64,000 nt of DNA from Dastarcus helophoroides (GCA_028583605.1 CM053331.1:13500857-13564856), one strand, 5' to 3'. Shown: positions 10,760-23,134, counted from the first letter of the stretch. Made by a program: numbers and translations. The notes: a model not told the origin generated them from the sequence alone.

Positions 10760-13700
10760 ATTGAACTTAATCTTTTAAGATTAAGCTGAAATTTTAATTT
10801 CAGTAAAAATGGACACAAAAATACTATTTTATTAAATGAAATTAATTAAAAATGGAAATAACAATAATCCATTTAATAAGGTTTATTAAATAAACTAATA
10901 CAACACATCGATAAAGTTGAAAAAACTAAATGTAATCTAAGGAAACTACTGTATTTAGTATTTTTTCCCAACATTTCAGCAATCGACTTAATCTAAAAAT
11001 TTCGACTTTATTTTAAAACTCCAAATATCTACAGCTTTCCCGAAATTTTAATTCAATTTTTTTTAATCAAAATTTCAGGATTTTCTTAAAATTTGACTTT
11101 CAGCTCAACACTTTAAGAAGTGCACCTTTACATATAAAAGTATTGTTTAAATTTACAGTTTTTATTTTAAATTACCCCTTTTTTCTGTAAATTTCTTCTC
11201 TAAGCTTTTTCTAAAGAATTTCAGTAAATTTTAAAATTTCAAGATTATTCATTAAATTTTTTTTTCACGATTTCAAATTTACATGCAAAATTTCGGTTGT
11301 TTTCTTTAAACTTTAAACCTTAATTTATTTTATTAAATTTATAGTTGCTTCCTAATTTTGACTCTCCTTGAGTCTAAACCTTAAAGTATTACTGTCGTTC
11401 TCAAAATTTAAAATTTAAATTAAAAATTTCTAGTTCTTCCCGTTTAAATCTTTTAAAAATTTTGAGCTTTTGAAAATTTCAACATTTCAAATTTTCCACT
11501 GTTTTTACATTTTGACTTTTTTGTAAAACTTTAAAATTTCGTATTTTCTTGAAATTTTGACTATCGATTTCAACTTTATTAAAAAATTCCACATTTTTGA
11601 ATGTCCACTTTCTTAAAATTTACATAATTATCAAAATTTTGACTTTTTCTTAAAACAGTGACTTTAGTATTTTGACTTTGTTAAAAATTTTAACATTTTC
11701 TCAAAATCCTTAGTTTTTACAAATTTGTTTTGAGAAATTTTGAAAATTTGGTCTTCTAAAAATGTTTGTTTTAAAATTTTGACCTTTATAGAAATTTAAA
11801 ATTATTAATTTTTAAAATTTGGGATGTTTTAAAAAACCAATACTTTTGAAAAGTTTCTCTTTTTCGATTTTTAAATTGGTGTTTTTAATGTCGAGTTTTT
11901 ATATCATTTGCAAATTTTCTCAAAATTTCGCTCTATTTGAAAAATCCGCAATATTTCAAATAACCACTTTTTTAAAAATGTTTTGATCGGTTTGAAGTTG
12001 TTGACATTTTCTTGGACAAAAATTAAAAATTTTTTTTCGAAGAATTAGTTTTTCTTAAACATTTTAGAACATTTCGCTTAACAATGTCTAAATATGTACT
12101 AACAATTTCAATTTATTTTACTGCTACAGTTGAAAAATTTCACTTTTTTCCTTTTCTTTTAGAATTTACATCGGCTTTTAAACTACCTCTTTCAAAATTC
12201 ATTTCTTTTTTTAAATTTTACCTATATTTTGTATTTTTCAATCCCTTTAAAATTTTCTTGATTTTTTTTGTCTTTTTCATTTTTTTTAAATATTCAAGTT
12301 TCTCTAGTTTTAACTTTTTTCAAAATTTTATTTTTTTTTTAATTTTGAAAATTTCGATTTTTTGGTGAAAATTTGGGATCTCTTTCTAAAATTAAACTTT
12401 TAAATATTCAGCTTTTTCTTGGATTTGTTAACTTTTCTGAAAATTATTTCGACTTTACTGAAAAACCCGGCTTTTTGGCAATTTTATGTTTACAATTATA
12501 AATGGTTTTGAGTTTTTGACAATTTTAACTTTTCTAAAATTTCAACATTTCAAAATTATTACTATTTCCAAATTTTTAGCATTTTCTGAAAATGTGGGCA
12601 TTAAAAGATCAACTATTTCTCGAAATTTGGGCTTTTGGCAATTTCTAATTTCTAAGAAAACTTTGACATTTCGAAATTTGAACTTTTTTGACTTTTTTGA
12701 ACATACATTTCCAAAAATATCGAATTCTTTTAAATTTTAATTTTCAAAAGTTTACTTTACATTTTCAAAGTTTTAAATATTCTCGAAGTTTCTTATTTAA
12801 ATATTTTGGATATTTTAAAATTTAATTTTTTTCAAAACTTTCACTTTTATACAATTTTAAAATAAGTCAATTTTTTATGAAATTTTGTAATAAAAGTTAA
12901 ACTTTTTAAATACATATTATTCCGATTTTTCCCAGAAATTCTGGCCGTTCCTAAAAGTTTTTTCATTTTTTTGTTATTGTAATTTTCATTAATTTTCATT
13001 TTAGATTAAAAATCTAGTGCTTTATCTAAAAATTACGTTTTTATCAAACAGGATTTAGACTTTTCCTTGAAAATTTTAGCTTTTTTTTTGAAACCTATTT
13101 TTTAGCCCAAAAATTAATTTATTTTTTTAACTATTTATTGCGATTTCGAAAATTTAAGTTGAAAATTGAAATAATTTTTAATTTTGAATTTGTCTACAGA
13201 CGATGTGATTCAATTTTTTGTTGTTGAAAAGTTTTTGCTTGGATTCTACGATTTTTGAATATACTTTCAAGTTCTAAGCTTCTCCGAGCCCGTTTCGCAT
13301 TTTGGCGTTTCTGAAAGATTAAATTTTTTTGATATATTTATTATTTATATCTTTAACGAATAATAATTAATATTTATTTATGCATATAATTATATTTTTC
13401 TAATTTTGAATTTTTTTCCGTATTTTGAACCTTTAGATCACAATTTTACGCCTTTCTGAAAGTTTAATTTTAAACTTGAAATGTTGACTTATTCCTAAAA
13501 TTTGAAATGTTTTTTTGAAAAGCTAAATTTCAATTCCTAAGTTCGATTTTTTTAATTTCGATTTTTATACACAACTTAGTCATTAATAATGCGAGTTTTT
13601 TTTTCTTAAAAATTCAGGTTTTGACTATAGAATAATAAGGATTTCTAAATGAAAATCCAGAATTTTGAGTAAAATTGAAAATCTAGAGAAAAACCCCGAT

Positions 13701-14980
13701 ATTTATAAAAATTACTCAAAACGTTTTACGTTTGTTTGTTTCTCTGTTTTATAAAGTTCGGGTTCTTTCCTAATATTTCGTCTTTTTCTGAGAAGCTGTG
13801 TGTTTAGGTTTTCAAATTTTGTTTTTTAATTTTAACAAAATGTAGTCTTTTTTTTCTATACTATTTTCGAAATTCATATTTAATTATCCATAGTTTTTCC
13901 AAACATTTCGAGAATCTTTTATATTTTTGTTATTAATTTTTGCAATGGATTTTTCAGATAATTTAAAAAAATGGTATAATGTTCAATTTTATAGTTTTCA
14001 AATACTTTTTAGTATGATTCCTTGATATTTGAATATATCCCTAGTTTCTCCGGACCCGATTTTCTTTTTAGCATTCCCGCCGGATAATATGCATTTGTTG
14101 TAATTATTATTAATATTTTTTATTCTTTTTCCCTTGTTTTTTGGATATTAATCCGTAAATTTAGCGATGATCCATTTAGGTATATAAATTATATTTTTTT
14201 TCTTAATTTTTGAGTCCTTTCTCCGATTTCAAATTTGACTTTTTTCTTAAAAGTTTGACTTAAAATCTAAACTTTTGATTGTTCTAAAAATTTAAAAGGC
14301 AATCCCAAAGTGTCTAGCTTGCTGTCAACAATTTTTAAAATATTGTTTACATTTTAATTTCTTCGTTCGCATTGCTCCTTTTTTTGAAAGTTTGAGTTTA
14401 CAATAAGAATTCTAAAATGGAAGTTTACAATTCCCAATTTAAAAATAAATAAAAATTTTGATAAAAACTTGACATTTATAAAAATTATTCTATTATTATT
14501 TTCATCCTTTTTTTATAAATTTTGAGTTGGTCTCTAATAATTCGTCTTTTGTAAAATTTTACGTCTACGTTTTTAAATGTTGCTTTATATAATGTTGACA
14601 TTTCAATTCCTTTATTTTCGATAATGATATTTAATTATACACATAGGTTATATTTTTATTTCTACTTTCATAATGTTAAAAATAAAATTTTGTTTGAGAA
14701 ATAAAAATGATAATTCAAAACAAAACATTAAATCAAGATTAATCTGTTTAAAGTTATGAAGTTATAATGTTTGACGAAATATTGGGATAAAGGTAAAAAT
14801 TTTAACATAAAGGTTGAAATTCAAAGAAATAAATCGTTAAAGACAACTCAAAATTTTATAAACTCGATATTTTAAAACATAAGTAAAAATTTCGAAATAA
14901 AATCGAAATTTTCAAATTTGACCGAAATATTGATTTCCTAAAATATAGTAATTTTAACTAAATTTTCGTAGACTTTTCTT
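10760..14980. repeat. degenerate AT-rich array, TTTTCAAAATTTCGAC type
   Basis: Over 4 kb made of diverged variants of a short word close to TTTTTCAAAATTTCGACTTT, T-rich on the plus strand over most of its length. Spacing is irregular, about 15-25 bases. Open frames in it (for example 12084-12368) are Phe-rich readings of the repeat, not genes. Confidence 0.75.
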
Positions 14981-14984
14981 CATT

Positions 14985-17645
14985 AAATGATGGGATTAGA
15001 TGATGTAGAGTCCGTTTTGCTGATAATTTTCTTGTGTCCCTTTCTGCACCACTTTCACTTCGAATGCTTTGTAGAGTGGGTTAGCGCCCTCTTTTGATTT
15101 AAAATGACTTTTTTCTTTTATTCCTGAAGAAGCCATTTACGATGAGGAAGCAAATTCAAACATTTCAAGTAAGTATGTGATTTCTTGACACGATCCAATC
15201 CTAAAAGATAAACATTTTTTATTGATGCTGTCTATGGAAGCCTTTTAACCGTTTTAAGGTAATCTATAGCATGATTTTTTCATTTTCCCTTTTAAATTTT
15301 GAGTTTTAACCTAAAATTCCTCTAAACTTTCAATATTTATCTTAACATTTTTTATTTTTCTCATAGCTAAAGGTAAAAACTTAAATCTTTTAGAAACTTT
15401 TTTTTTTTTCATTTCACCTTTTCTTCAATTGTTTTTATTTTAAATTTGGAAATTCAAATTTTTTTTTCCTAAAAACTTAAAAGTTTTCCTTTAAAATGGA
15501 AACCTTTCTATTTAAAAGTCTGAATCTAAATTTTGAAAATCTTTTGTTTTTTTTTCCTCTTAAAATCTTGACAATATATTTTTTCGTTTAATTTTTTGAA
15601 AAATCTAAATTTGATATTGTTGACTCGAATTTCGAATTTATATTTATAATTTGCAAAAAAAAAGTATGAATTTCAAGTTAATAGTTCCATTTTTTCTCCG
15701 AAATATCAAGATTTTGCATCATTTATATTAAGGTTAAAATTCTGAGAAAAAAAAACCTTTATTTTTCTTTCTGTTCCTTTTTGTAAAATTTTCATTTTGG
15801 AAGAGTTTCGATTTTGGTGGATTAGCGTACTAAGGTTTCCGTACCCATTTGAAATTTCTTTTTACCATTATCCCCGAAAAGGGGCACTACGATGGCGATG
15901 CAACTTCAACATTTTTACTATTCCCTCGTTACTGTTCAATCCTAAAAAAATATTCTTTACTGTTCTAGCTGTAAAAGGCTTTATAGCCATTTCAACGTAT
16001 ATTCTGTAAAATGTAATAACATCCGTAAAATAAATTCAATCTTTTAATAATTATCTTTAACTTGCTGTCTGCCTTAAAACTGCCCATAAAAACGTGGTAT
16101 TTTTAATGTTTTTTATTTTTCGAAAGCTATCAATGAAAACAAATTTTTAGGAAATTTTATTTATTATTTATTTATTTAAACATGACACGAAATTTTAAGT
16201 GTTTTGGTCTAAATTTAAAATTAAAAAAAAATTGTTTGTTCCAAAAAGTTGAAAATGTTTTTTTATTTTGGGATTGCTCGTCAAAAGTTCTTATCTAAAT
16301 TTTTTTTTCTAAAATCTTGAAATTTATCGATTTTCCGATTTATTTATATTTAAATTTCAAAATTCTAGGTTATAAGTTTAAATTCTAAATTTGCTGTTTT
16401 TTCTTAAAAAAACTCACCTTGGTCTTATGATTCTAAATTTCTTTTCTTTTCATATTCGTAAAAAAGCCCGCTAAGAATTGAAAATATTTGTTACAAATTT
16501 TAGTTTTTATATTAAAATTTTCGAGTCTAAATTTCAATCTTATGTTTTTTATGTTCTCGAAATTTTAAAATTCTAAGCTACATATTTAAATCGAAATACC
16601 ATACTTTTGTGACTTCAAGTAACTTTTTTTTTTATTCTTAAAGAAGCCCGCTGCAACGTCGAATATTTAGAGTAATTCTTTGACAATCCAATCTAGCAGT
16701 AAATTTTTTACATCTCTGGCGGTGACAACCTTTGTAGCCCATTTCGATATAATCTATGAAGTGAATGGATATTAGTAAAAATATGGGAGTATTCAAAAGG
16801 AAATAATTTCAGGAAATTATTATAGCTTCCAATCTATTTGGCAGAAACTTATTCCAAAGGAAACCCAAAAAAATTGACTACTTCTAAATTTTCAAATTTT
16901 TTCCACGCTTTTTTACTTTTACGTTAGTTATTGAGTGAAATGGTAAAACCTAATTTTGAAAAATAAATTAACTTTTTATAACAATTTTCAGCTATCAACT
17001 TTACAAAATTTTTAATTTCTATTTAAAATTTTCATCTTTTTATCAAAGTATCTCCTTTAAACATAAAATCTAGATCTTTTTAAGCAATCTTGCGACATTT
17101 ACAATTTTTCTTTTAAATTTTGAATGTCACTTTGAAAATTCAATAATTCGTTATTTATCTTAAAAATTTTGTTTTTCTCAAAATTTTGAATTAAATTTTT
17201 ACTGTTATTTTTCTCTAAAATCGATATTCTTCCTATATGTATATATTTTACAAATTGTCTTTTAAAATTTGGAATAAAAGATTTATATTTTCAAAAAAAT
17301 ATATCAAGTTTAATTGTATAGTATAAATTTTTTCTCGAAATATCAAGATAAATATTTTGCATCCTTCAAATTAAGGTTGAAATTTTAAATAAACCATCAT
17401 TCGTTTTCTTTCTGTCCCATTTTGTACCGCTTGTACACTCATTTTAGAAGGGTTTCATGTATGGTTGGATTAAAGTACTGAATACCTGGGAAATTCCTTT
17501 TTCCCTTATTCCCGAAGAAGCCCACTACGATGGCAACCGCAACGTCCAACATTTTTATTATTTTCTTGTCTCTGTCCAATCCTGAAAGAAATATATTTTT
17601 GTAAAAGGCTTTAGAGCAATTGTAAATATACTATAAAAATTAATT
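14985..17645 (+). repeat. four diverged tandem units of ~750-870 bp
   Basis: A recurring landmark, TTATTCCTGAAGAAGCCC-like and followed by CACTACGATGG, is found at about 15118, 15868, 16633 and 17506. Around each landmark the same order recurs: a TTTCTTTCTGTCCC-like segment some 80-100 bases before, and CAATCCTAAAAGA-like then GTAAAAGGCTTTATAGCCATTT-like segments after. The landmark is a decayed form of the family A hammerhead motif seen at 25.99, 26.29 and 44.15 kb. AT-rich filler of the array type fills the rest. The frame at 15797-16009 is a by-product. Confidence 0.72.
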
Positions 17646-18879
17646 AAATTTGTAGAATAAATCTAATTTCCTTTTTTCAATTTCTCGAGATTTCAAGTGT
17701 TTTGGTTTTATTTAACATAAAAAATTTTAACAAATATTTTAGAGCCGTTGTGACACAGCTGCAGCAGGTGTAACTACGATGATGTCCTCTATTTTTGGTC
17801 AATAAAAATAATTTAAAAATGTTTATCTTATATTTAAATTTGTAGGTCTAGGTTTTAATTTCAATGTTCTCTGTTTGTTTTTTATTTTTTTAAAACTTAC
17901 ATGTACTTACCTTACTTATGGACCCGCTTAAAGTGAGAATAACTTGCTTTGCTGCTTTTGTCGAATAATATCTATCAAGTTAACTATTATCAAGAAAGTC
18001 CTTCGAAAAACGTCAGACAAAACAGACGGGAATGTAGTTACACTAAAAATGATGAAATTTTAATAAAAATATACTAAATTGTCGATACATACCTGTTGAA
18101 AAGACTTAATGATGATGGAGAGAAATCGTGAATCCACGAAAGACCAAAATGCTCAGATTCTTTCGACTGAGACGGTTTTGACACAAATCTCTTTGATCGC
18201 TCGTCGTATATGTCGGCAGATAATTTTAAAACTGTGAAAGTCGCCCGCCGCGGTATCCTCCAATAGGAATTTCGATAATCGGCGCTTTAAATTTAAATTT
18301 GTACGCAGTATCGCCCACAAATGTACATCAAAATTGGGTTTTTGGGCGATATTAAAAATATATAAGCTATCGGCACACATTTACTCGTTTTAAGATAAAT
18401 ACCTGCTCGTTGTCCATTCTTGCTAAATTATCCAGCTTATTTATACACATAAAACTTATTTCCACTTGATTTTACGCCTTAACATCATCACATAACCTCC
18501 AATAATAAACGATAAACATTTTCAATTTTCAGCGAAAAGTACTGAACTTTAAACTTTCCAACACATTTTACAAATTAATTTGGATCAATTTTTTCACATT
18601 TATTCCATTAAACACCATAATTCGACTATACAAAATTGCTGCATTTTCGTAGCCGCAAACGCGTCACTTTTTGACTTTCTAATTTCACATTTTCAACGAT
18701 TTTTCCGACACTATTGTCATAAATTCCATCCGATTCACCCTTATAAGCATCCTTTAAAGCTTTTCGTAACCTTTCTGGTCCCACATCTTTGCACATTTCG
18801 CTTCGAAAATCTCGGCGTCGTCTCAAAATTTCGGTTTGCTGTCAAAAATAAATAATTTTTAGATATTCAATGAGGATCG
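17646..18879. other. mostly unique sequence with minus-strand splice-donor-like sites
   Basis: This 1.2-kb stretch is less repetitive than its left flank. On the minus strand it shows AAG|GTAAGT ending near 17912, CAG|GTATGT near 18096 and CAG|GTATTT near 18404, the last preceded by ATGGACAACGAGCAG. A short minus-strand frame (18153-18380) has no recognised domain. These could be 5' exons of a gene transcribed leftward from the CpG-rich block, but no protein family confirms it. Confidence 0.35.
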
Positions 18880-19420
18880 GCGAGAGCGCGCGGTTGCCGG
18901 ATTTACCTGAAATTCTCCAAACGCCGCAATCTCCGTCGGAAAAGTGGAGGCCCCATTCTAACCTTTAAAATTCCGTCCATCACCGCTACATTCGCCGTCG
19001 CATTTCTTTATTTTCGACACGACGAACGTAAATAATCCTCGTTTATCGTAAACGCCGTCTTAAAATATCGTATAAAATTCGTTTTTATAGAAATAAATAC
19101 ACCCGACGCCTTTTGTGACACTTCTTCAAAATTAATATTTTTGACGCCATCGGCCCTTTCCGCCTCCGATCGAAACAATTTCCCTTGCCGTCAATTTTGA
19201 CGTTTCTCCGTCGGACTCCGCCCCTCGCGATTTTCCCCACAAAAACGCGAATATTTTCCAAAATACTCCGCTCGGCCCCGTAAAAATCCCACGCGGGGCA
19301 AAAGACCCCGTCCTCTCGAGCCTGCCGTAACTCGCCGACATCCACCTACCGCGCGGTCGGAGGAGATGTCCGCACAAAATTCCGCCCCACGTGACCCTAA
19401 TTCGAATTTTTCCATTGGTA
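18880..19420 (-). promoter_or_regulatory. CpG-rich block, possible promoter or first exon
   Basis: CpG dinucleotides and G+C content rise sharply here against the AT-rich surroundings (runs such as GGCGAGAGCGCGCGG near 18893 and CTACCGCGCGGTCGG near 19346, and a CACGTG near 19388). A minus-strand donor-like CAG|GTAAAT lies near 18906. The overlapping open frames at 19085-19434 in three phases reflect composition rather than coding. A promoter plus 5' untranslated exon of a leftward gene is the most economical reading; direction is inferred only from the donor sites. Confidence 0.35.
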
Positions 19421-20290
19421 AATGTTACACACACATCAACGCTTAATATAATATAGCGACAATGAGCAGCTTCATATAATATAGCAGTAGTTGTTTATTT
19501 ATAAAGAAGTAGACGTTAGTGAACGAGACCTCCATTATAGAGAAGGCAGCAGAAATCTAATGAATCAGGAACTTAAAAAAGGCAATTTTGGGACCGTTGT
19601 GGACGTTTTTAACAATGGACGAAACATGTTTTGAACGTTTACTCAGTTTAATTGAAGCCAGAAGGAGATATCCTAAAATGACATGGAGTTTCAAGTAGTA
19701 TCAATAAATTAATTACACCTTAAGATTTTTTTTATTTTTTTTATGACCAAAGTTTAATGTATTCTTTTCGTGTTGCTGAGCGAATCAGTTCTTTATAAAT
19801 ATAAGTGGCGTGGAAAGCTGTCTATCAAGCGCTTGTTGATAGATACATAAAGGTAAAATTGTTTTAATTTATTTAAATTTTTAAAATTAATTTTACATTT
19901 TTTACAACGAACACTGAAGTAAGTCATTATTTGCAGTATTGAGATAATTCAAATTAAAGTGTTTACATAATCACGAAAAATTAGTACACTGAAAACATAT
20001 TTTTTTAATATGTTGAAATTTGCTATGCAAATATAATATTTAGACAGTGGGATAGGTTTTTTAACATGCAGCATGATATAATATAAAACTGGTAATGTAA
20101 TCCGCTATATCCCACTGTTGCGATAAGTGGCACTAAAACTGGAGACGATTGATAAGAGAACGCCATATGAAGGATAGACTGTCGAAGGGCTGCCTTGAGT
20201 AGATTAAACAATGCTTTTTTATGCAAATATTGATACTTTATGCAATTGTTTCGCAATTTTTCGGTTTTATATTTATATTTTAATTACAAA
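19421..20290. other. no gene recognised; small inverted repeat
   Basis: Apart from a pair CAGTGGGATAG (20045-20055) and CTATATCCCACTG (20106-20118), which could be the ends of a very short element, nothing is identified. Confidence 0.45.
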
Positions 20291-20512
20291 ATGGGCAAGA
20301 CTTGTTTTTTGTGCAACAGTGGTTATAAAAGCTGTCATGAAAAAGTGTCGTTGTTTCGAGTGCCTAAGGACAAAGTTTATGTATGGAGGCGAAAAATCCC
20401 GCGAAATGACCGGCTGTTGTCAACTCGAGATTTTGTATGCGAAAAACATTTTAGTGGAGATTTTGTTTTGAGAGAAATGAACAATGAACTGTGGAGAATA
20501 CGTATTTCTTAA
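20291..20512 (+). CDS. THAP-domain protein, short or first exon
   Basis: A 73-residue frame starting MGKTCFLCNSG has a THAP zinc-finger signature: C5-x2-C8-x41-C50-x2-H53, with the conserved Pro25, Trp32 and Phe54. THAP domains are sequence-specific DNA-binding modules, found in host transcription factors and at the N-terminus of P-element-type transposases. The frame ends 20 residues after the His and lacks the AVPTIF-like box that usually closes the domain. It is therefore either the first exon of a longer gene (splice donor not identified), a truncated gene, or a remnant of a P-like transposon. No transposase catalytic region or P-type terminal repeat was found nearby. The ATG at 20291 is chosen because it precedes the first zinc ligand by four codons, as is typical. 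Confidence 0.7.
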   Translation: MGKTCFLCNSGYKSCHEKVSLFRVPKDKVYVWRRKIPRNDRLLSTRDFVCEKHFSGDFVLREMNNELWRIRIS

Positions 20513-21640
20513 TAAACTTAAACAGTTTCTATTAAATGAATATCTAGTGCCCAAAGTAATTTAAACATAAAATTCTTTTTGTATATTTAAGAAAGAAAAA
20601 TGATATTAATAGACAGACGAGTCGTTTGCTTTATCAGACTCCGGCGTATGTATAAAACATTAGCTATGACTTTTTTAAAAATTTTTATAGAAAAAATGCG
20701 CTAGATAAACTTTTTTGGTTAATTATTTGTCACTTTCCAGTGATTTTGATTTTGTTTTCTTAGCTCCTTATTTCGTTGCTTTGGCAACTAATTTTTGAGT
20801 TTTTTAATGACACCCGCATTTTTTATTTGCTCTTTTGAATAAAATCTTAACTTCCTACATTCGGTAACATCAAATTTATAGGGGTTAGATTCGGAAAATT
20901 TCGAGGAATCATAATTTTAGTGATTTTTATCATTCATTTTTTAATGTTATTTTTAAAGTACTAAAATGAAATCGTTACCAAAAACGAACATAGATATACT
21001 GGCAAAAATTTCATTTTAATTACAGACACATGTTTAAAAATAGTATTAAATTATTTAATATGAGAATCGGTAAAATTATGAAATTATTATATTTTCTCGA
21101 ACATTTTCATTTCTAAACCCTGCAAGATTTGCGGTCACCAAATGCAGAAAGATATGCAAATTCTAAAAAAGCGAAAAAAATACGGATGTCATTTGAAATT
21201 TCAAAGTTCGTTACCGTAGCAATGAAACAAAAGCAGGGAAAAAGAAATCAAGGTCACAAAAATGTGGCAAATAATTAACCAAAAAAAGTTTAAAATATTT
21301 TGTTCTAATTTTTTTTTTAAGTTACAGTCAATATTCCAGACATACGTCGAACGGTGCCGTATACTATGCATAGAGTTATGCCAGTTCTTAAACATCTTAC
21401 TGTCTATCTCTCTCTAAGCCGCCAGTCTCCCGATTACGTGACACATTTCGCCTCGCGTCGGATTACCTTACTTATACATTATCATGATATGCAGTAACTC
21501 AAAATAGACAAGATCAGAGACTAGATATACAAATATAAAAGGTATAAAAACAAGAAATAATAATTTTAATTTAGAAATCATAAAATTTTTATTTTTGACA
21601 TTACAATTTAAAATTAAAGAAAAAAACATTGTTGTGTCAT
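20513..21640. other. AT-rich sequence, nothing recognised
   Basis: About 1.1 kb after the THAP frame with no further exon of that gene, RNA gene or repeat that I can support. Confidence 0.45.
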
Positions 21641-21643
21641 AGT

Positions 21644-21676
21644 TTTAAGTTTTCATTTCTGTCGGCAGTCCTCATA
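21644..21676 (+). repeat. short dispersed repeat AAGTTTTCATTTCTGTCGGC
   Basis: The same ~30-bp segment occurs at 43279-43310 and 56520-56552, each time next to a change in sequence type. It is probably a terminal or boundary motif of a dispersed element whose body is not conserved between the copies. Confidence 0.5.
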
Positions 21677-22182
21677 ACTAGCCAATTTTTAAAAAATATA
21701 TATACTCTAAACATTATGACTTATTCTTTTTGAAATTTAAATTTTAACATCTTGACGACATGCCGCATTATTTTATGCCGTGGTTTAATGGGTGGCGTTT
21801 AGGAGCTGTGGAGAAATCAACATTTTCTTTTTTCGAATTTTCGATATTTTTTTTAAATGTTGAGGTTTAAAAAATTGATTTCTAAAATGTTACTTTTCTA
21901 ACTTAAACTTTTGTGTGAAAATTAGACTTTTTTACATAATTGAAATTTTAGCAAAAATTTCAGTTTTCTTCTTTTTTTGAACCTTTCGACTTAATTTTGA
22001 ATATTTTAACTTTTCTTTTTTTAATTTTGATCTGAAGCCTTTTTCAAAATCGTTATTTTTTTTTAATTCTGTCTGATTGAAAACCTACAGCTTTTTAAAA
22101 ATTCTGACTATAAAAAATTTCAATTTTTTAAAACTTTCGTTTTTTGAGAATTTTCAATTTCGAATAAAACAACTATTTAGAA

Positions 22183-22380
22183 ATTGAAATACAAATCTTG
22201 TCCCTTGAAACCAAGAAAGATTAAAAAACAGAACAAAGGTTATTAGTATCTCTCTGAAGATGATGATGAGCTTGGCTATCGAAACGGGTTAGAGCAACCT
22301 TTGTTGTATTTTTTAATCTCTCTAGGTTTCAGGCGTATTTCAATTTTTGAAGATAACCAAGGACCAGTCCGTTTCAGAAA
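22183..22380 (+). repeat. family B repeat with inverted arms around a hammerhead-like core
   Basis: Arms at 22183-22239 and 22298-22346 are reverse complements of each other (AAACCAAGAAAGATTAAAAA against TTTTTTAATCTCTCTAGGTT, with further matching), enclosing the motif at 22250-22294. The rest of the family tail (GAAGATAACCAAGGACC) follows. Other copies: 44495-44640, 55640-55785 and 59925-60025. Confidence 0.75.
22250..22294 (+). ncRNA. hammerhead-like motif, family B
   Basis: Stem I CUCU at 22250-22253, core CUGAAGA at 22254-22260 (matches CUGANGA), one U, a stem II closed by GAU...AUC up to 22280, GAAA at 22281-22284, helix III C-G with a 2-nt loop, UU as the end of a GUU triplet, and stem I partner AGAG at 22291-22294. 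The U between the core and stem II is non-standard, so self-cleavage is not assured. Confidence 0.55.
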
Positions 22381-23091
22381 AACTATTTAGAAAATTTTCA
22401 CGTTTTTTTTTAGTTGTTTTATTGAAAATTTCGATTTTCTTTGGAACTTCGACATCTAAATATCTCTTTTTTTTTCAAAAATTATACTTTTTTTCAAAAT
22501 TTCAACTTTTTATGTTGGGTTTTTTCCCAACATTTTGCTTACCTTGGGAATTTCTATGCTTTTTTCAAAATTTCAAATTTCTCGCAAATTTTTGATTTAT
22601 TTTGAAAATTTTCACATTTTTCGATATTCGGCTATTCTTTGAAAATTTTATTGTACTTATTTCAACCCAAAATTTTGACTTTTTCTGGAAGTTTTCACTA
22701 TGTTTTTGAAAATTTTAGTGATTATCTAAATTTTATATTGTCACGAAATTTCGACTTTTTTTTAGCTTTTGAAAACTTGTTGAAATTTTTTTAATGAAAA
22801 TTTAGACTATGTTTAAAGGATGGATGGAGTTTTTATAAATAATTCTGCCTTTTCTCGAAATGATGACTTTGACATTATTTTTATTATGCAAATAGAATAC
22901 AACCTAGACCGCAAATTCATGACAGCCCCCTCCAGGGGTGTATAGCGGAATCATAGGTAGCTGCTGAACTACCAACAGTTGAAACACTGCCACCTAGCGA
23001 AGCGGTTGCTGTTTAGGAAAGTTCCCAGAAAACAAGGATTCTAATGCACAGGCCAATAGGTTTGACCATTTATTAGATTCGAAGTTTGGAA

Positions 23092-23134
23092 ACCAAAGAC
23101 CGGTTTCGATTTTGTTAGATCTCGTCAATTTGGT
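23092..23134 (-). ncRNA. hammerhead-like motif, family C, left arm
   Basis: Minus strand: stem I ACCAAA (complement of 23129-23134), core UUGACGA (one mismatch at C3), stem II starting with G10.1 and closed by GAU...AUC, GAAA, helix III ACC/GGU, GUC triplet, stem I partner UUUGGU (complement of 23092-23097). All six stem I pairs are kept; the C3 change probably inactivates this copy. Confidence 0.65.

Larger units (their letters stand above)
21830..22860. repeat. degenerate TTTTCAAAATTTCGAC array
   Basis: The same short-word array as at 10.8-15 kb, interrupted at 22183-22380 by a family B hammerhead repeat. Phe-rich open frames in it are not genes. Confidence 0.7.

Noticed and set aside
12084..12740. 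Phe/Lys-rich open frames (and many similar ones at 22, 24, 28-30, 35-38, 47 and 55 kb)
   Set aside because: They are translations of the AT-rich short-word array, have no domain, and the same word yields frames in several phases.
19085..19434. Three overlapping minus-strand frames in the CpG-rich block
   Set aside because: Overlap in all phases points to composition; Arg/Gly-rich residues follow from CpG content, and no domain is visible.
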